From Lachnospiraceae bacterium (GTDB lineage: Bacteria > Bacillota > Clostridia > Lachnospirales > Lachnospiraceae), in NCBI GenBank assembly GCA_900753305.1, contig CAADYR010000116.1:1-64000 (forward strand): 64,000 bases of DNA. The letters run 5' to 3'. A program made the translations under genes and the position numbers. Of the stretch, positions 16,058 to 24,779 are shown piece by piece; position 1 is the first letter of the stretch, and every line of letters begins with the position of its first letter. The notes beneath the pieces were generated by a model. It worked only from the letters and a program-made list of their open reading frames with translations, had not been told where the DNA came from and did not search any database.

Positions 16058-16083
16058 GAAGCAGGAACTATGATTCCTGCTTC
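16058..16083. terminator. Bidirectional terminator between the SHOCT and CitE-like genes
   Basis: GAAGCAGGAA and TTCCTGCTTC form a perfect 10-base-pair stem with a six-base loop between two convergent genes; short A and T runs flank it on both sides. Confidence 0.85.
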
Positions 16084-16090
16084 ATTTATA

Positions 16091-17053
16091 CTAATCTGTA
16101 ATTCCAAAAGCTTCAGCCCTGTATACAGTTTGCTGAGCCCAGTTGATATGTGTCTTATATTCATTCATTCTCTCTTTAGCTTCACTTCCTGAAACAAATG
16201 CATTAGAATGTTTATTCCAGTTGAGGATTGCCTGCGCATCATTAAAGTCAGTGCGTGTTACTTGATATTCTTTGTTAACTATTGGAATTTGGTTTGGATG
16301 GATAACTGTTTTGCCGGTAAAACCGCAAAGCTTGTCATCCTGAATTTCCTGAATCAATCCTTTTTCCCAGTTATCACCGGAATAGTATTCCCATACAGGT
16401 CCGGAAACAATATAATCCAATCCATATACTGTAATAATATCAGAAAAGATATTTGATATTGGTTTGATTCGATGAATAGATTCATTTGAATGTCTTCTGA
16501 ATCCAAACATGTGACATAGATCATTTCCACCAACTCTAATATTTAATACAAGGTCTTCAATTTGGGAAAGAGAATCTTTTAATGAGTACAAAATATCAAT
16601 ACGATTTCTTAAATCAATAATTGAGGAGTTCTCATAAATTGGCATCATGTATATTTTTTTTGAAACCAGTTCATTAGCGCGGATAATCTCATTGATATAA
16701 TTTTGGGCATTATCTAAATTAAACTTGGGAATGATAAATCCGGTTACTATTTCAATCAATTTGCCCAAAGATTTTGTTAGTCTGTTAATCTGTTCAGGGT
16801 CTCTTACCCTGATAAATATTTTGGGTAAATAAAAAGGATTGATCTGATATTGGGTAAAAATCCGGTTTAGCGAAGTTATGAGAACCTGTTCAGCTTCTGC
16901 TACATAATTGTCATTTATTGTATCTTCTAAGCACAGAGCCAGAGAGAACTTTGTCCCAAATTTTTCATTGATGATCGAATCTGCTATAGATTCTTTGTTT
17001 GCGGGACAGTATAAAAGAGCACCTATACTGTAATATAAAACATTATTTTTCAT
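16091..17053 (-). CDS. HpcH/HpaI aldolase or citrate-lyase-beta-like protein of the Ter locus
   Basis: The 320-residue protein is a CitE-like TIM barrel. Visible elements are LALCLEDTINDNYV (about 38-51), IFIRVRDPEQ (substrate CoA-side Arg, about 81-90), LNIRVGGNDLCHMFG (about 171-185) and the family signature GKTVIHPNQIPIVN (about 246-259). These enzymes cleave or form C-C bonds with metal help. In Ter loci the CitE-like enzyme is a steady partner of the PRTase and ATP-grasp genes and is predicted to supply or split the acid part of their product. Here it lies on the opposite strand, with GGGGGA eight bases before the ATG, and converges on the SHOCT gene; it is read divergently from the protease gene. 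Confidence 0.85.
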   Translation of the reverse strand: MKNNVLYYSIGALLYCPANKESIADSIINEKFGTKFSLALCLEDTINDNYVAEAEQVLITSLNRIFTQYQINPFYLPKIFIRVRDPEQINRLTKSLGKLIEIVTGFIIPKFNLDNAQNYINEIIRANELVSKKIYMMPIYENSSIIDLRNRIDILYSLKDSLSQIEDLVLNIRVGGNDLCHMFGFRRHSNESIHRIKPISNIFSDIITVYGLDYIVSGPVWEYYSGDNWEKGLIQEIQDDKLCGFTGKTVIHPNQIPIVNKEYQVTRTDFNDAQAILNWNKHSNAFVSGSEAKERMNEYKTHINWAQQTVYRAEAFGITD

Positions 17054-17138
17054 ATTTCCCCCTATAATGCATAATTTTACCTATTGTAACATGTTTTTAT
17101 AAAAAAATATAGTTTATTGTGAAAAAGTTGTATACATG

Positions 17139-17147
17139 TGATATTAT
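17139..17147 (+). promoter_or_regulatory. Extended -10 promoter of the protease fusion gene
   Basis: TGATATTAT gives an extended -10 element. RNA would start near 17154, which supports the ATG at 17179 and not an upstream GTG at 17119. Confidence 0.45.
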
Positions 17148-17178
17148 AGAAAATATTGATAAGGAAGTGAGATATGTT

Positions 17179-18594
17179 ATGGGGAAGGTCAGCTTCAGAC
17201 ATAATATTATGAATATAAGGTCAATAAAGTCATTTTACAGTATAAGAGGTGGCTGCAATAATAATGTTCGGGATGTGTATTTCGTACGGGTAATTGGCGA
17301 AAACCAGGAGTTGAAAACAATTATTCTGGAAGCTGATAGGCAAATGGATATGGAAATGGCAAAGGGTAAACTCTCGTATAAAAGAATCAGCAGGCTGCCA
17401 TTATTGGTAGAAAAGGCAGATTCAGAATTTTATACGCAATCATTTGCCACGTTTGAAACTGACCGGAAAGTTACATTAAAAAATATTGTGCCAAACAAGG
17501 AACTGGAAGAGGTGATAATGGATGCACTTCTTATAACAGTCAATTTATATAAAGGTTTGGGGAAAAATGTAACTGAGTCAATGATAAGAAACTTTGGAAC
17601 CAAGTTATTGTTTTGGTTTGATCAGGAAATTAGCAGTTGCTTTAAGTCATGGTCTGAAAAATCATGCATAAAAGTAGTTGCGGATAACATTGTTAAAGAA
17701 CAAGAGTATCTATTTTATTTATTCCTTACGTGCATAGGCTGTGATGTCCTTTTGATAGAAAACAGAAGTGACATTTCGATTGATGAAAAGGCTTTGAAAT
17801 ATTCGAGTGCTTTTTCTATAGGAACTTTTGGAGAACAGATTATTCCGAATTACTGTCAATTCGTACAGGAGAAAAATGAGAATCCAGAACATAATGGAGA
17901 ATACCAGACTATAAAAAAGGTAGTCATACCGGTAAGAAACAGCAGGAAGAGTGTTGAAGATAATTCATATGCCAATACAGGCATTTATATATCAAACAGT
18001 AATACTGTAAGAAGTTCAAATAGCGAGAAGAGTTTTGAAGAATTAGCTCAACTTGCATCATCTGTAGTACTTATAGCTGTTCATGATCAAGACGGTGAAG
18101 TGATTGGTACTGGTTCAGGAATTATGATAGGAAATGATGGTTACATATTGACGAATAATCATGTTGCATCTGGAGGCTGTTTTTATTCTGTCAGAATTGA
18201 AGATGACGAAGAAACTTATGTAACAAATGAAGTAATAAAGTATAATTCTGTGATCGATCTTGCCATTATAAGAATAAAAAAACAATTGAAACCAATCCCG
18301 CTTTATAAAGGAAGAAAAAAACTGGTCAGAGGGCAGAAAGTTGTGGCGATAGGAAGTCCTCTGGGGCTCTTTAATTCTGTATCTGATGGTATTATATCCG
18401 GATTTAGAAATATTAATGATGTAGATATGATCCAGTTTACTGCCCCGATTTCTCATGGAAGCTCAGGAGGTGCTGTGTTGAATATGCAGGGCGAAGTGAT
18501 CGGCATTAGTACAGCAGGAATTGATAGTGGACAGAATATCAATCTGGCAATAGGGTATGAAAATATACAATTATTTACGAATGGTTTTATGTAA
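17179..18594 (+). CDS. YceG-type domain fused to a trypsin/HtrA-like serine protease
   Basis: The 471-residue protein has two parts. The N-terminal part (about 105-230) resembles one repeat of the YceG proteins of Ter loci: KLLFWFDQEI, then IKVVADNIVKEQEYLFYLFL, then IGCDVLLIEN. After a polar linker (about 240-285) comes a chymotrypsin-fold protease of the HtrA type (about 290-471) with an intact triad: His328 in LTNNHVA, Asp360 in VIDLAIIRI, Ser429 in GSSGGAV. There is no signal peptide or PDZ domain, so it probably acts inside the cell. The ATG at 17179 has AAGGAAGTGAG upstream. It is divergent from the CitE-like gene and precedes the YceG gene. The YceG assignment is my reading of shared motifs; the protease assignment is firm. 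Confidence 0.82.
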   Translation: MGKVSFRHNIMNIRSIKSFYSIRGGCNNNVRDVYFVRVIGENQELKTIILEADRQMDMEMAKGKLSYKRISRLPLLVEKADSEFYTQSFATFETDRKVTLKNIVPNKELEEVIMDALLITVNLYKGLGKNVTESMIRNFGTKLLFWFDQEISSCFKSWSEKSCIKVVADNIVKEQEYLFYLFLTCIGCDVLLIENRSDISIDEKALKYSSAFSIGTFGEQIIPNYCQFVQEKNENPEHNGEYQTIKKVVIPVRNSRKSVEDNSYANTGIYISNSNTVRSSNSEKSFEELAQLASSVVLIAVHDQDGEVIGTGSGIMIGNDGYILTNNHVASGGCFYSVRIEDDEETYVTNEVIKYNSVIDLAIIRIKKQLKPIPLYKGRKKLVRGQKVVAIGSPLGLFNSVSDGIISGFRNINDVDMIQFTAPISHGSSGGAVLNMQGEVIGISTAGIDSGQNINLAIGYENIQLFTNGFM

Positions 18595-18734
18595 CAGGGC
18601 TTAAACTGCAGGGCGTTAATGAGTTTTCCTTGAAATAAAGATAAGGACGTGGTAAAATCTACATGCGGCTTTAGCAGGATTTTACAGACATGCAGGATAT
18701 TTTCGTTATTGGATCTTTATTGAGAGAGAACTAT

Positions 18735-18767
18735 GTTTTTGTTTCAGGTTTTATAATGAACAAAAAC
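18735..18767. promoter_or_regulatory. Inverted repeat around the YceG-operon promoter
   Basis: A perfect TATAAT at 18752-18757 is flanked by GTTTTTGTT (18735-18743) and its exact complement AACAAAAAC (18759-18767); one more pair matches outside. No good -35 is present, so an activator or repressor may act here. The 206-base gap also has an 8-base inverted repeat (18652-18659 and 18678-18685). Confidence 0.5.
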
Positions 18768-18800
18768 AAAATGAATAGATAGTGAAGGTGAGAATACTGT

Positions 18801-21077
18801 ATGTTAGAACACAAGAAGATTCAGAACCTTAGTGATTATTTTGTCGCATTAAACAACAGGCAAAATAAAGGGGTGTATTTTTATCGAATTAATGGTTATT
18901 CAGAGGAAATTGGTGAGTTTGTAAAAAAATATTATGACGTAGCAAGAAAATCAGGTGTTGTAATAGAGGGAAAGATACCGAATCCAGATGAAAAAAATCT
19001 CGCATATTATGATGAAATAATGGGGATGGATTTTCGGATGAATTTGGAGTTTATTTCTACAAGCCTGAAAAAATGGCTTCCCAGAATGAACGATTTCCAA
19101 AGACAGAACGTAGCTGATTCCATATTCAATTTTTTGGATTCTATGAGAAAAGCCGGCAAAACTGAGAATATGTTGAAAAATGCATATATAAAGTTTATGT
19201 GCTGGCTATACTACAAATTTGAAAGAATAGTAAATCAGTTGGGAGAGAATAACCTTCCCAAAATATTATATGAGGGTGAAATAAGTAATTATGAATTAAT
19301 GTTTATTTCAATTCTCTCGAATGCCGGATGCGATGTGATTTTGTTACAGTATGCAGGTGATCAGGGATACTTGAAAGCGGATTCTTCTTCTGCTTTTTCG
19401 GATAATTTACAGAGGAGTGATCTACAACCGTTTCCAGAAGGGTATTGCATCAAAAAGGTAAGAGATGAAATACAGAACAGCATGAATAATGAAAGGCTGT
19501 ATGGCACCAGACCAAGTATTTTGAATTGTACAAATGCCTGGATAAAAGGAAAAGGTTTTGATGATATTCGAGAGAGTGTAACATTAAGAGGAAATGATGA
19601 TCATTTCTTTTATAATTGTTTTTGCAGAATTAACGGCGCGGAAGATAAGCTTACGTATACAAATGAATTATTTCAGTTACAGCAGGAACTTAAAAATTCA
19701 AAAAGAAAACTGGTTATTGTTAATGAGGAAATTCCCAGACCGACACCTGAGGAAATTGCCGGAATAAAAAGAAATAATTATACAAAACAGGATCAGATGA
19801 TTTTGGATTTATCAAGTAACATCCAATATTCTGCGAATATTGAATTACAAAGAATTCTGCATAAGGCATTTGTAGATGTTATTTTGATGGAAGCAAAAAG
19901 AGATGGTGAAAATCTTAACAGATTAACAGGTAAGGCTGTATATTTACTTTGCTGGCTTAAGAGATATATGTCACAGTTGTTCTCGAACTGGAAGGCACCT
20001 GATGTGGGATGCTTTATCTATATGGGAGGTTGCAGGAACGACAATGAAGCATTGTTTATGAGCTTTCTTGGCAGACTTCCAGTGGATGTCTTGATATTAT
20101 GCCCTAACTTGAATACGAAGTGTTGTCTGGAAGATAATTTGTTGTATGAAATAAATTACACGGAAAGTCTTTCGATAACATGTTACCCGGATGAGAATTC
20201 CCAGGTGAAGATGGGAACTGTTGCTTATCATGCAGAAAGAGATCTTGATACATTAATGTATCAGGATAGTGGAATGTATAGAAATCAGCAATATGATAAG
20301 GCAAATATTATTAATTTACAGACCATGTATGAAGAGATAAAAATACTATGGGATCAGGAATTAAAATACAGGCCGGGCTTTAGTACAATTGACGGGGTAG
20401 TAAATATTCCTGTTATCTTTTCAAAGATATCGGGAGTAAAAGACGGATTAATAGCTCAATATTGGGTATCGGTGAAAGAATTAATTACAGAAGATACGAT
20501 ATTGATAAAAAAAGCTCCATATATTTCATCCATAAACGTGAATCCAATGAAAGCTTTTTCAGCAGAGTTTTTTAAGAACGGAAAACTTCAGAAAAGTAAA
20601 ATAAAGAATCATCCGAAATATCCGTATGGAATTCTCAGGGAAGAAATGCAGGACTTTATGCTGGATAAATTACAACTTCTGATTGAACAGAAACTGATAA
20701 AAGGTATAGGAGAAAATGGTACTGAATATACGGTGATAGCTCAGATTTTGAATTTACCCAAGGATATAGTTCGACTGATCCAGAAATTTGATTTTACAAA
20801 AAAGAACCCTAAATTGATATATATAAATACAGGTGAAACAGTTATTTCACTGGAAGATTCTATTTTAGTGGCATTTCTAAATTTAATAGGCTTTGATATC
20901 GTGTTTTTTGTACCTACAGGTTATCAGAGCATTGAGAAATATTTTACGAGAAACTTAATGGAGGAACACCAGATCGGAGAATATAAGTACGATATGCAGG
21001 TTCCGGATCTGAACAGTCTTTCATTAAATAGTACACGTCATACATGGCGCGATAAAATTTTTAAGCGAGGTAATTAA
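18801..21077 (+). CDS. yceG: YceG-family protein of the Ter locus (three repeats)
   Basis: The 758-residue soluble protein resembles YceG of Bacillus subtilis, encoded between TerD/TerC and TelA genes, and labelled a putative component of the Ter biosynthetic module. It is clearly longer than what I recall for YceG (about 540 residues). I can see one motif three times: PKILYEGEISNYELMFISIL-then-GCDVILLQYAG (about 153-186), GCFIYMGGCRNDNEALFMSF-then-VDVLILCPNLN (about 403-438) and PKLIYINTGETVISLEDSIL-then-GFDIVFFVPTG (about 670-708). The same motif occurs once in the protease fusion upstream. Activity is unknown. Start at 18801 with GAAGGTGAG upstream; telA begins two bases after the stop. 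Confidence 0.8.
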   Translation: MLEHKKIQNLSDYFVALNNRQNKGVYFYRINGYSEEIGEFVKKYYDVARKSGVVIEGKIPNPDEKNLAYYDEIMGMDFRMNLEFISTSLKKWLPRMNDFQRQNVADSIFNFLDSMRKAGKTENMLKNAYIKFMCWLYYKFERIVNQLGENNLPKILYEGEISNYELMFISILSNAGCDVILLQYAGDQGYLKADSSSAFSDNLQRSDLQPFPEGYCIKKVRDEIQNSMNNERLYGTRPSILNCTNAWIKGKGFDDIRESVTLRGNDDHFFYNCFCRINGAEDKLTYTNELFQLQQELKNSKRKLVIVNEEIPRPTPEEIAGIKRNNYTKQDQMILDLSSNIQYSANIELQRILHKAFVDVILMEAKRDGENLNRLTGKAVYLLCWLKRYMSQLFSNWKAPDVGCFIYMGGCRNDNEALFMSFLGRLPVDVLILCPNLNTKCCLEDNLLYEINYTESLSITCYPDENSQVKMGTVAYHAERDLDTLMYQDSGMYRNQQYDKANIINLQTMYEEIKILWDQELKYRPGFSTIDGVVNIPVIFSKISGVKDGLIAQYWVSVKELITEDTILIKKAPYISSINVNPMKAFSAEFFKNGKLQKSKIKNHPKYPYGILREEMQDFMLDKLQLLIEQKLIKGIGENGTEYTVIAQILNLPKDIVRLIQKFDFTKKNPKLIYINTGETVISLEDSILVAFLNLIGFDIVFFVPTGYQSIEKYFTRNLMEEHQIGEYKYDMQVPDLNSLSLNSTRHTWRDKIFKRGN

Positions 21078-21079
21078 AT

Positions 21080-22240
21080 ATGGGACTTGACTTTAGTAAA
21101 TCAACAACCACAGCAACACCAACTCAGACGGTTGGCAATCTCCCAGGAGCAAAAGATGAGATCGCTGTAGTAGAACAATATGATATTGTAGCTGACAGAC
21201 AGCAAATGAATGCAGAATTAGTCAATTCAGAAGAGGTTGACCGTATTGTAAGCACAATAGAAGTTAATAACATGGACACAATTGTTTCATTTGGTGCAGA
21301 GGTTGCAGAAGAAATCTCAAAGGCATCTGATGTTGTCCTTAACAGCATGAATATGTCACAACTGGATGACACAAGCGAAATGCTCAAGACATTAGCTAAA
21401 ATTATGGACCAGTTTGATATTGATGAAATCAAGGAGAATCCCGGACTTTTTGGAAAGCTGTTCGGAAATCTGAAAAAACAGCTTGATAAGGTACTTGCAA
21501 AGTATCATACTATGGGTGAAGAAGTTGATAAGATTTATGTTCAGCTTAAGGGATATGAATCTGAGATCAAGCAGTCTAATAGAAAATTAAATACAATGTT
21601 TGAAGCAAATGTTAATTATTACCATGAATTGGTAAAATATATATTGGCTGGAGAACAGGCTTGTAAGGAAATTGAGGCATATATTGCCCAAAGACAGCAG
21701 GATATGGAAACTACCGGAGATCAGTCAATACAGTTTGAACTTACAAGTTTGAATCAGGCGCTTATGATGATGGAACAGAGAACTCAGGACTTGAGAACAG
21801 CTGAAAATGTGGCTATGCAATCTATTCCGATGATTAAGACGATGGAATTTAGTAACTATAATTTGGTAAGAAAGATTAATTCAGCATTTATTGTTACTCT
21901 TCCTGTATTTAAACAGGCATTAGCTCAGGCTATTCTTCTTAAGAGACAGAAGATCCAGGCTGAGGCAATGTCAGAGCTGGATAAGAAAACAAATGAGATG
22001 TTGATCAAGAACGCACAGAATACAGTAGAAGTATCTAAAACAGCGGCGAGACTTGCATCTGGAAGTTCAATACAGATTGAAACACTCGAAAATACCTGGA
22101 GAACAATTACAAGCGGAATTGAAGAAACAAAGAGAATTCAAGAGGATGCCAGAAAGAAGCGTATCGAAGATCAGGCCAGACTGGAAGCCATTAAACAGGA
22201 TTTTAATAATCAGTATCATATGCCACCAGCAAGGAGATAG
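21080..22240 (+). CDS. telA: TelA-family toxic anion resistance protein
   Basis: The 386-residue protein belongs to the TelA/KlaA family, linked to tellurite and other anion resistance and corresponding to YceH of Bacillus subtilis. It is helical, with the family features VDKIYVQLKGYESEIKQSNR, KYILAGEQACKEIEAYI and a long C-terminal helical part (SNYNLVRKINSAFIVTLPVF, TWRTITSGIEETKRI). Its N-terminal 60 residues are Thr/Gln-rich and less ordered. The mechanism is unknown; TelA proteins are thought to associate with the membrane side of TerD/TerC complexes. It directly follows yceG (two bases) and precedes the TerD tandem by 49 bases, the same order as in Bacillus, so it is surely part of the operon. 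Confidence 0.92.
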   Translation: MGLDFSKSTTTATPTQTVGNLPGAKDEIAVVEQYDIVADRQQMNAELVNSEEVDRIVSTIEVNNMDTIVSFGAEVAEEISKASDVVLNSMNMSQLDDTSEMLKTLAKIMDQFDIDEIKENPGLFGKLFGNLKKQLDKVLAKYHTMGEEVDKIYVQLKGYESEIKQSNRKLNTMFEANVNYYHELVKYILAGEQACKEIEAYIAQRQQDMETTGDQSIQFELTSLNQALMMMEQRTQDLRTAENVAMQSIPMIKTMEFSNYNLVRKINSAFIVTLPVFKQALAQAILLKRQKIQAEAMSELDKKTNEMLIKNAQNTVEVSKTAARLASGSSIQIETLENTWRTITSGIEETKRIQEDARKKRIEDQARLEAIKQDFNNQYHMPPARR

Positions 22241-22289
22241 TTATTACTAACATATATTAATAAATAAAATTTTAAGGAGGGTAATTATT

Positions 22290-22871
22290 ATGCCAATTAA
22301 TTTATCAAAAGGGCAAAAAGTAGATTTAACCAAGGGAAATCCAGGACTTAAAAATATCATGGTAGGACTTGGATGGGATGTCAATGCATTTGATTCAGGA
22401 GCAGACTTTGACCTGGATGCGGCAGCATTTATGCTGGGCGCAGACGGTAAATGCCCTACTGACAAGGAGTTTATCTTTTATGGAAATTTAGCTCATCCAA
22501 GTGGAGCTGTTAAACATATGGGAGATAATCTTACAGGTGAAGGTGAGGGAGATGATGAACAGATTCAAATTGATTTATCAAAAGTTCCTGCCAATATACA
22601 GAAGATCGCATTTACTGTAACAATTTATGATGCAGAAGGCAGACACCAGAATTTTGGCCAGGTTTCCAATTCATTTATCCGTCTGGTTGATGAATCAAAC
22701 AATATAGAGCTGATCAGATATGATCTTGGAGAAGATTTCTCAATTGAAACAGCAGTGGTTGTTGGGGAAATTTACAGACATAATGGAGAGTGGAAGTTTA
22801 ATGCTATTGGAAGTGGATTCCAGGGTGGATTAGCTGCACTCTGTGGACATTATGGTATTGAAGTTGCATAG
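22290..22871 (+). CDS. terD: TerD-family calcium-binding stress protein 1
   Basis: TerD proteins are calcium-binding beta-sandwich proteins in tellurite, peroxide and phage stress systems. This 193-residue copy has the full signature: KGQKVDLTKGNPGL at the start, the acidic site DFDLDAAAF (39-47), HMGDNLTGEGEGDDEQI (77-93) and the end GEWKFNAIGSGFQGGL. All the acidic residues expected for Ca2+ sites are kept. AAGGAGGG lies nine bases before the start. It is first of four tandem family members spaced 9-14 bases apart, all after telA. Most similar to the second copy, suggesting recent duplication. Confidence 0.95.
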   Translation: MPINLSKGQKVDLTKGNPGLKNIMVGLGWDVNAFDSGADFDLDAAAFMLGADGKCPTDKEFIFYGNLAHPSGAVKHMGDNLTGEGEGDDEQIQIDLSKVPANIQKIAFTVTIYDAEGRHQNFGQVSNSFIRLVDESNNIELIRYDLGEDFSIETAVVVGEIYRHNGEWKFNAIGSGFQGGLAALCGHYGIEVA

Positions 22872-22885
22872 GAGGTGTATGTGGC

Positions 22886-23467
22886 ATGCCAGTAAGTTTA
22901 CAGAAAGGTCAGAAGGTTAGCCTTACAAAAGGCAATCCGGGACTTAAAAATGTTGTAGTAGGACTTGGATGGGATATAAATGCATTTGACACAGGTGGAG
23001 ATTTTGATCTTGATGCAGCTGCATTTTGTTTAACAGATGCCGGAAAAGTTTCTGATCAGAAGGATTTTGTGTTTTTTGGAAATTTAACACATCCATCAGG
23101 GGCAGTTCAGCATATGGGAGATAACCTTACCGGAGCAGGAGATGGGGATGATGAGCAGATCAAAATTGACTTGTCTAAGATTCCGGCAAATATTACCAGG
23201 ATTGCATTCACAGTAACAATTTATGAAGCAGAATCCAGACATCAGAACTTTGGTCAGGTTTCCAATGCCTTTGTCAGAATTATTAACGAAGTTACCGGAG
23301 AAGAACTTATCAGATATGATCTTGGAGAGGACTTCTCAATTGAAACGGCTGCTGTATTTGGTGAATTATACAAGAATGGTGATGAGTGGAAATTCAATGC
23401 AATTGGAAGCGGTTACCAGGGTGGATTAGCTGCACTATGTAATAATTATGGTGTAGATGTAGAATAG
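22886..23467 (+). CDS. terD: TerD-family calcium-binding stress protein 2
   Basis: This 193-residue protein is nearly collinear with the first copy and has the same length. It keeps DFDLDAAAFC (39-48) and HMGDNLTGAGDGDDEQI, so it should bind calcium. Differences cluster in the surface loop near residues 50-60 and in the helix before the C-terminus. AGGAGG precedes the start, which overlaps nothing; the gap from the first copy is 14 bases. The two copies probably form homo- or hetero-oligomers, as assumed for other TerD sets; sequence alone does not say whether their roles differ. Confidence 0.95.
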   Translation: MPVSLQKGQKVSLTKGNPGLKNVVVGLGWDINAFDTGGDFDLDAAAFCLTDAGKVSDQKDFVFFGNLTHPSGAVQHMGDNLTGAGDGDDEQIKIDLSKIPANITRIAFTVTIYEAESRHQNFGQVSNAFVRIINEVTGEELIRYDLGEDFSIETAAVFGELYKNGDEWKFNAIGSGYQGGLAALCNNYGVDVE

Positions 23468-23477
23468 GAGATTACTT

Positions 23478-24083
23478 ATGGCTATTAATTTACAAAAGGG
23501 CCAAAAAGTAAGTCTTGAGAAAAAATCTTCAACAGGTCTTGGAGAGATTCTGGTCAATTTAAACTGGAATTCAAGACCTGTAAAGCAAGGTTTCTTATCG
23601 AGTATTCTTGGAGGCAGCAAGGGAATTGATTTGGATCTTGGATGTTTATATGAACTGAAAAATGGTCAAAAGGGAGCTGTACAAGCATTGGGAAACTCTT
23701 TTGGAAGTCTTAATCAGGCCCCATATATTTCATTAGACGGAGATGACAGAACTGGTGCGGCTGCATCAGGTGAGAATCTGCGTATCAATGGAAATAAGCT
23801 CTCTGAATTTAAAAGAATTCTGGTCTACACTTTCATTTATGAAGGGGTTGCAAACTGGCAACAGGCAGATGCGGTTGTTACAATTAAATATCCGGGTGCA
23901 GAAGATATTATTGTAAAGATGGATACCTTTAATTCATCTAATATCATGTGTGGTCTGGCACTATTTGAAAATCAAAACGATCAGACATTCAGTGTTGAAA
24001 AAATAGTGCAGTTTTACAATGGTCATCAGGCTTTGGATAAAGCATTTAACTGGGGAATGCAGTGGAAAGCCGGAAGAAAGTAG
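23478..24083 (+). CDS. Divergent TerD-like protein (TerA/TerF-like)
   Basis: The 201-residue protein starts like its neighbours (INLQKGQKVSLEK) and has the TerD fold pattern, but the calcium signature is reduced: DFDLDAA becomes GIDLDLG and the HMGDNLTG loop becomes a shorter ISLDGDDRTGAAASGENL. It has an extra loop (KQGFLSSILGGSKG, about 38-51). Such divergent members are often labelled TerA. It may be a structural partner that no longer depends on calcium in the same way. AGGAG precedes the ATG by eight bases; it is nine to ten bases from both neighbouring genes, so the four copies are one transcript. Confidence 0.85.
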   Translation: MAINLQKGQKVSLEKKSSTGLGEILVNLNWNSRPVKQGFLSSILGGSKGIDLDLGCLYELKNGQKGAVQALGNSFGSLNQAPYISLDGDDRTGAAASGENLRINGNKLSEFKRILVYTFIYEGVANWQQADAVVTIKYPGAEDIIVKMDTFNSSNIMCGLALFENQNDQTFSVEKIVQFYNGHQALDKAFNWGMQWKAGRK

Positions 24084-24092
24084 GAGGAGTAT

Positions 24093-24698
24093 ATGTCAAT
24101 TAGTTTACAGAAGGGACAGAAAGTAAGTCTGTCAAAGGATAATGCAGGATTGGCAAAAATAATTGTTGGTCTTGGATGGGATGAAGTTAAGCAGTCAAGT
24201 GGCAAAGGAATATTTGGGTCATTATTTGGCTCACAGCCACAGGCGATTGATTGTGACGCATCTGCAATTTTATTAAAAAATGGAAAGTTTACTGATAAAA
24301 GTGATTTGGTTTACTTTGGCAATCTGAAGCACAAATCAGGAACAGTAAATCATATGGGAGATAATCTCACTGGCGCAGGAGATGGAGATGATGAACAGAT
24401 CGTTATTGATTTATCTAAAGTGCCGGAACAGTATGATAAAATTGTAATTGTTGTAAATATTTACCAGGCTGTTCAAAGAAAACAGCATTTTGGAATGATT
24501 GAGAATGCATTTATTCGTCTGGTAGATGCCAGAAATAACAACGAGATTTGTAAATACAATCTGACCGAGAATTATTCCGGAATGACAGCAATGATATTTG
24601 GTGAAGTTTACAGACATAATGGTGAGTGGAAATTTAGTGCTATAGGAAATGGTACAACAGATCCTGGACTTGCAGAGCTTTGCAGAAGATATGCATAA
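24093..24698 (+). CDS. terD: TerD-family protein with glycine/serine loop insert
   Basis: The 201-residue protein has TerD features GLGWDEVKQSSGKGIFGSLF, CDASAILLKNGK and HMGDNLTGAGDGDDEQI, and ends GEWKFSAIGNG. The first acidic site is weakened (AIDCDASA in place of DFDLDAAA), while the second is intact. The inserted loop (SSGKGIFGSLFGSQPQ) resembles that of the preceding gene, so the two divergent copies may share an origin or a binding partner. AGGAGG precedes the start. A strong terminator at 24723-24750 follows, partly separating this block from the P-type ATPase gene. Confidence 0.92.
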   Translation: MSISLQKGQKVSLSKDNAGLAKIIVGLGWDEVKQSSGKGIFGSLFGSQPQAIDCDASAILLKNGKFTDKSDLVYFGNLKHKSGTVNHMGDNLTGAGDGDDEQIVIDLSKVPEQYDKIVIVVNIYQAVQRKQHFGMIENAFIRLVDARNNNEICKYNLTENYSGMTAMIFGEVYRHNGEWKFSAIGNGTTDPGLAELCRRYA

Positions 24699-24722
24699 TA
24701 TCAGGCTTTAAGTGTGATAATG

Positions 24723-24750
24723 AGAGAAACTATGGTGTAGTTTCTCTTTT
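24723..24750 (+). terminator. Terminator after the TerD tandem
   Basis: AGAGAAACTA and TAGTTTCTCT form a perfect 10-pair stem with a five-base loop, then TTT. Confidence 0.75.
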
Positions 24751-24779
24751 AATATTAAGTGAGGAGGTCATTCAAGTAT

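Noticed and set aside
17119..17178. Upstream GTG start for the protease fusion
   Set aside because: An extended -10 promoter element overlaps this stretch, and a well-placed ribosome binding site precedes the ATG at 17179.
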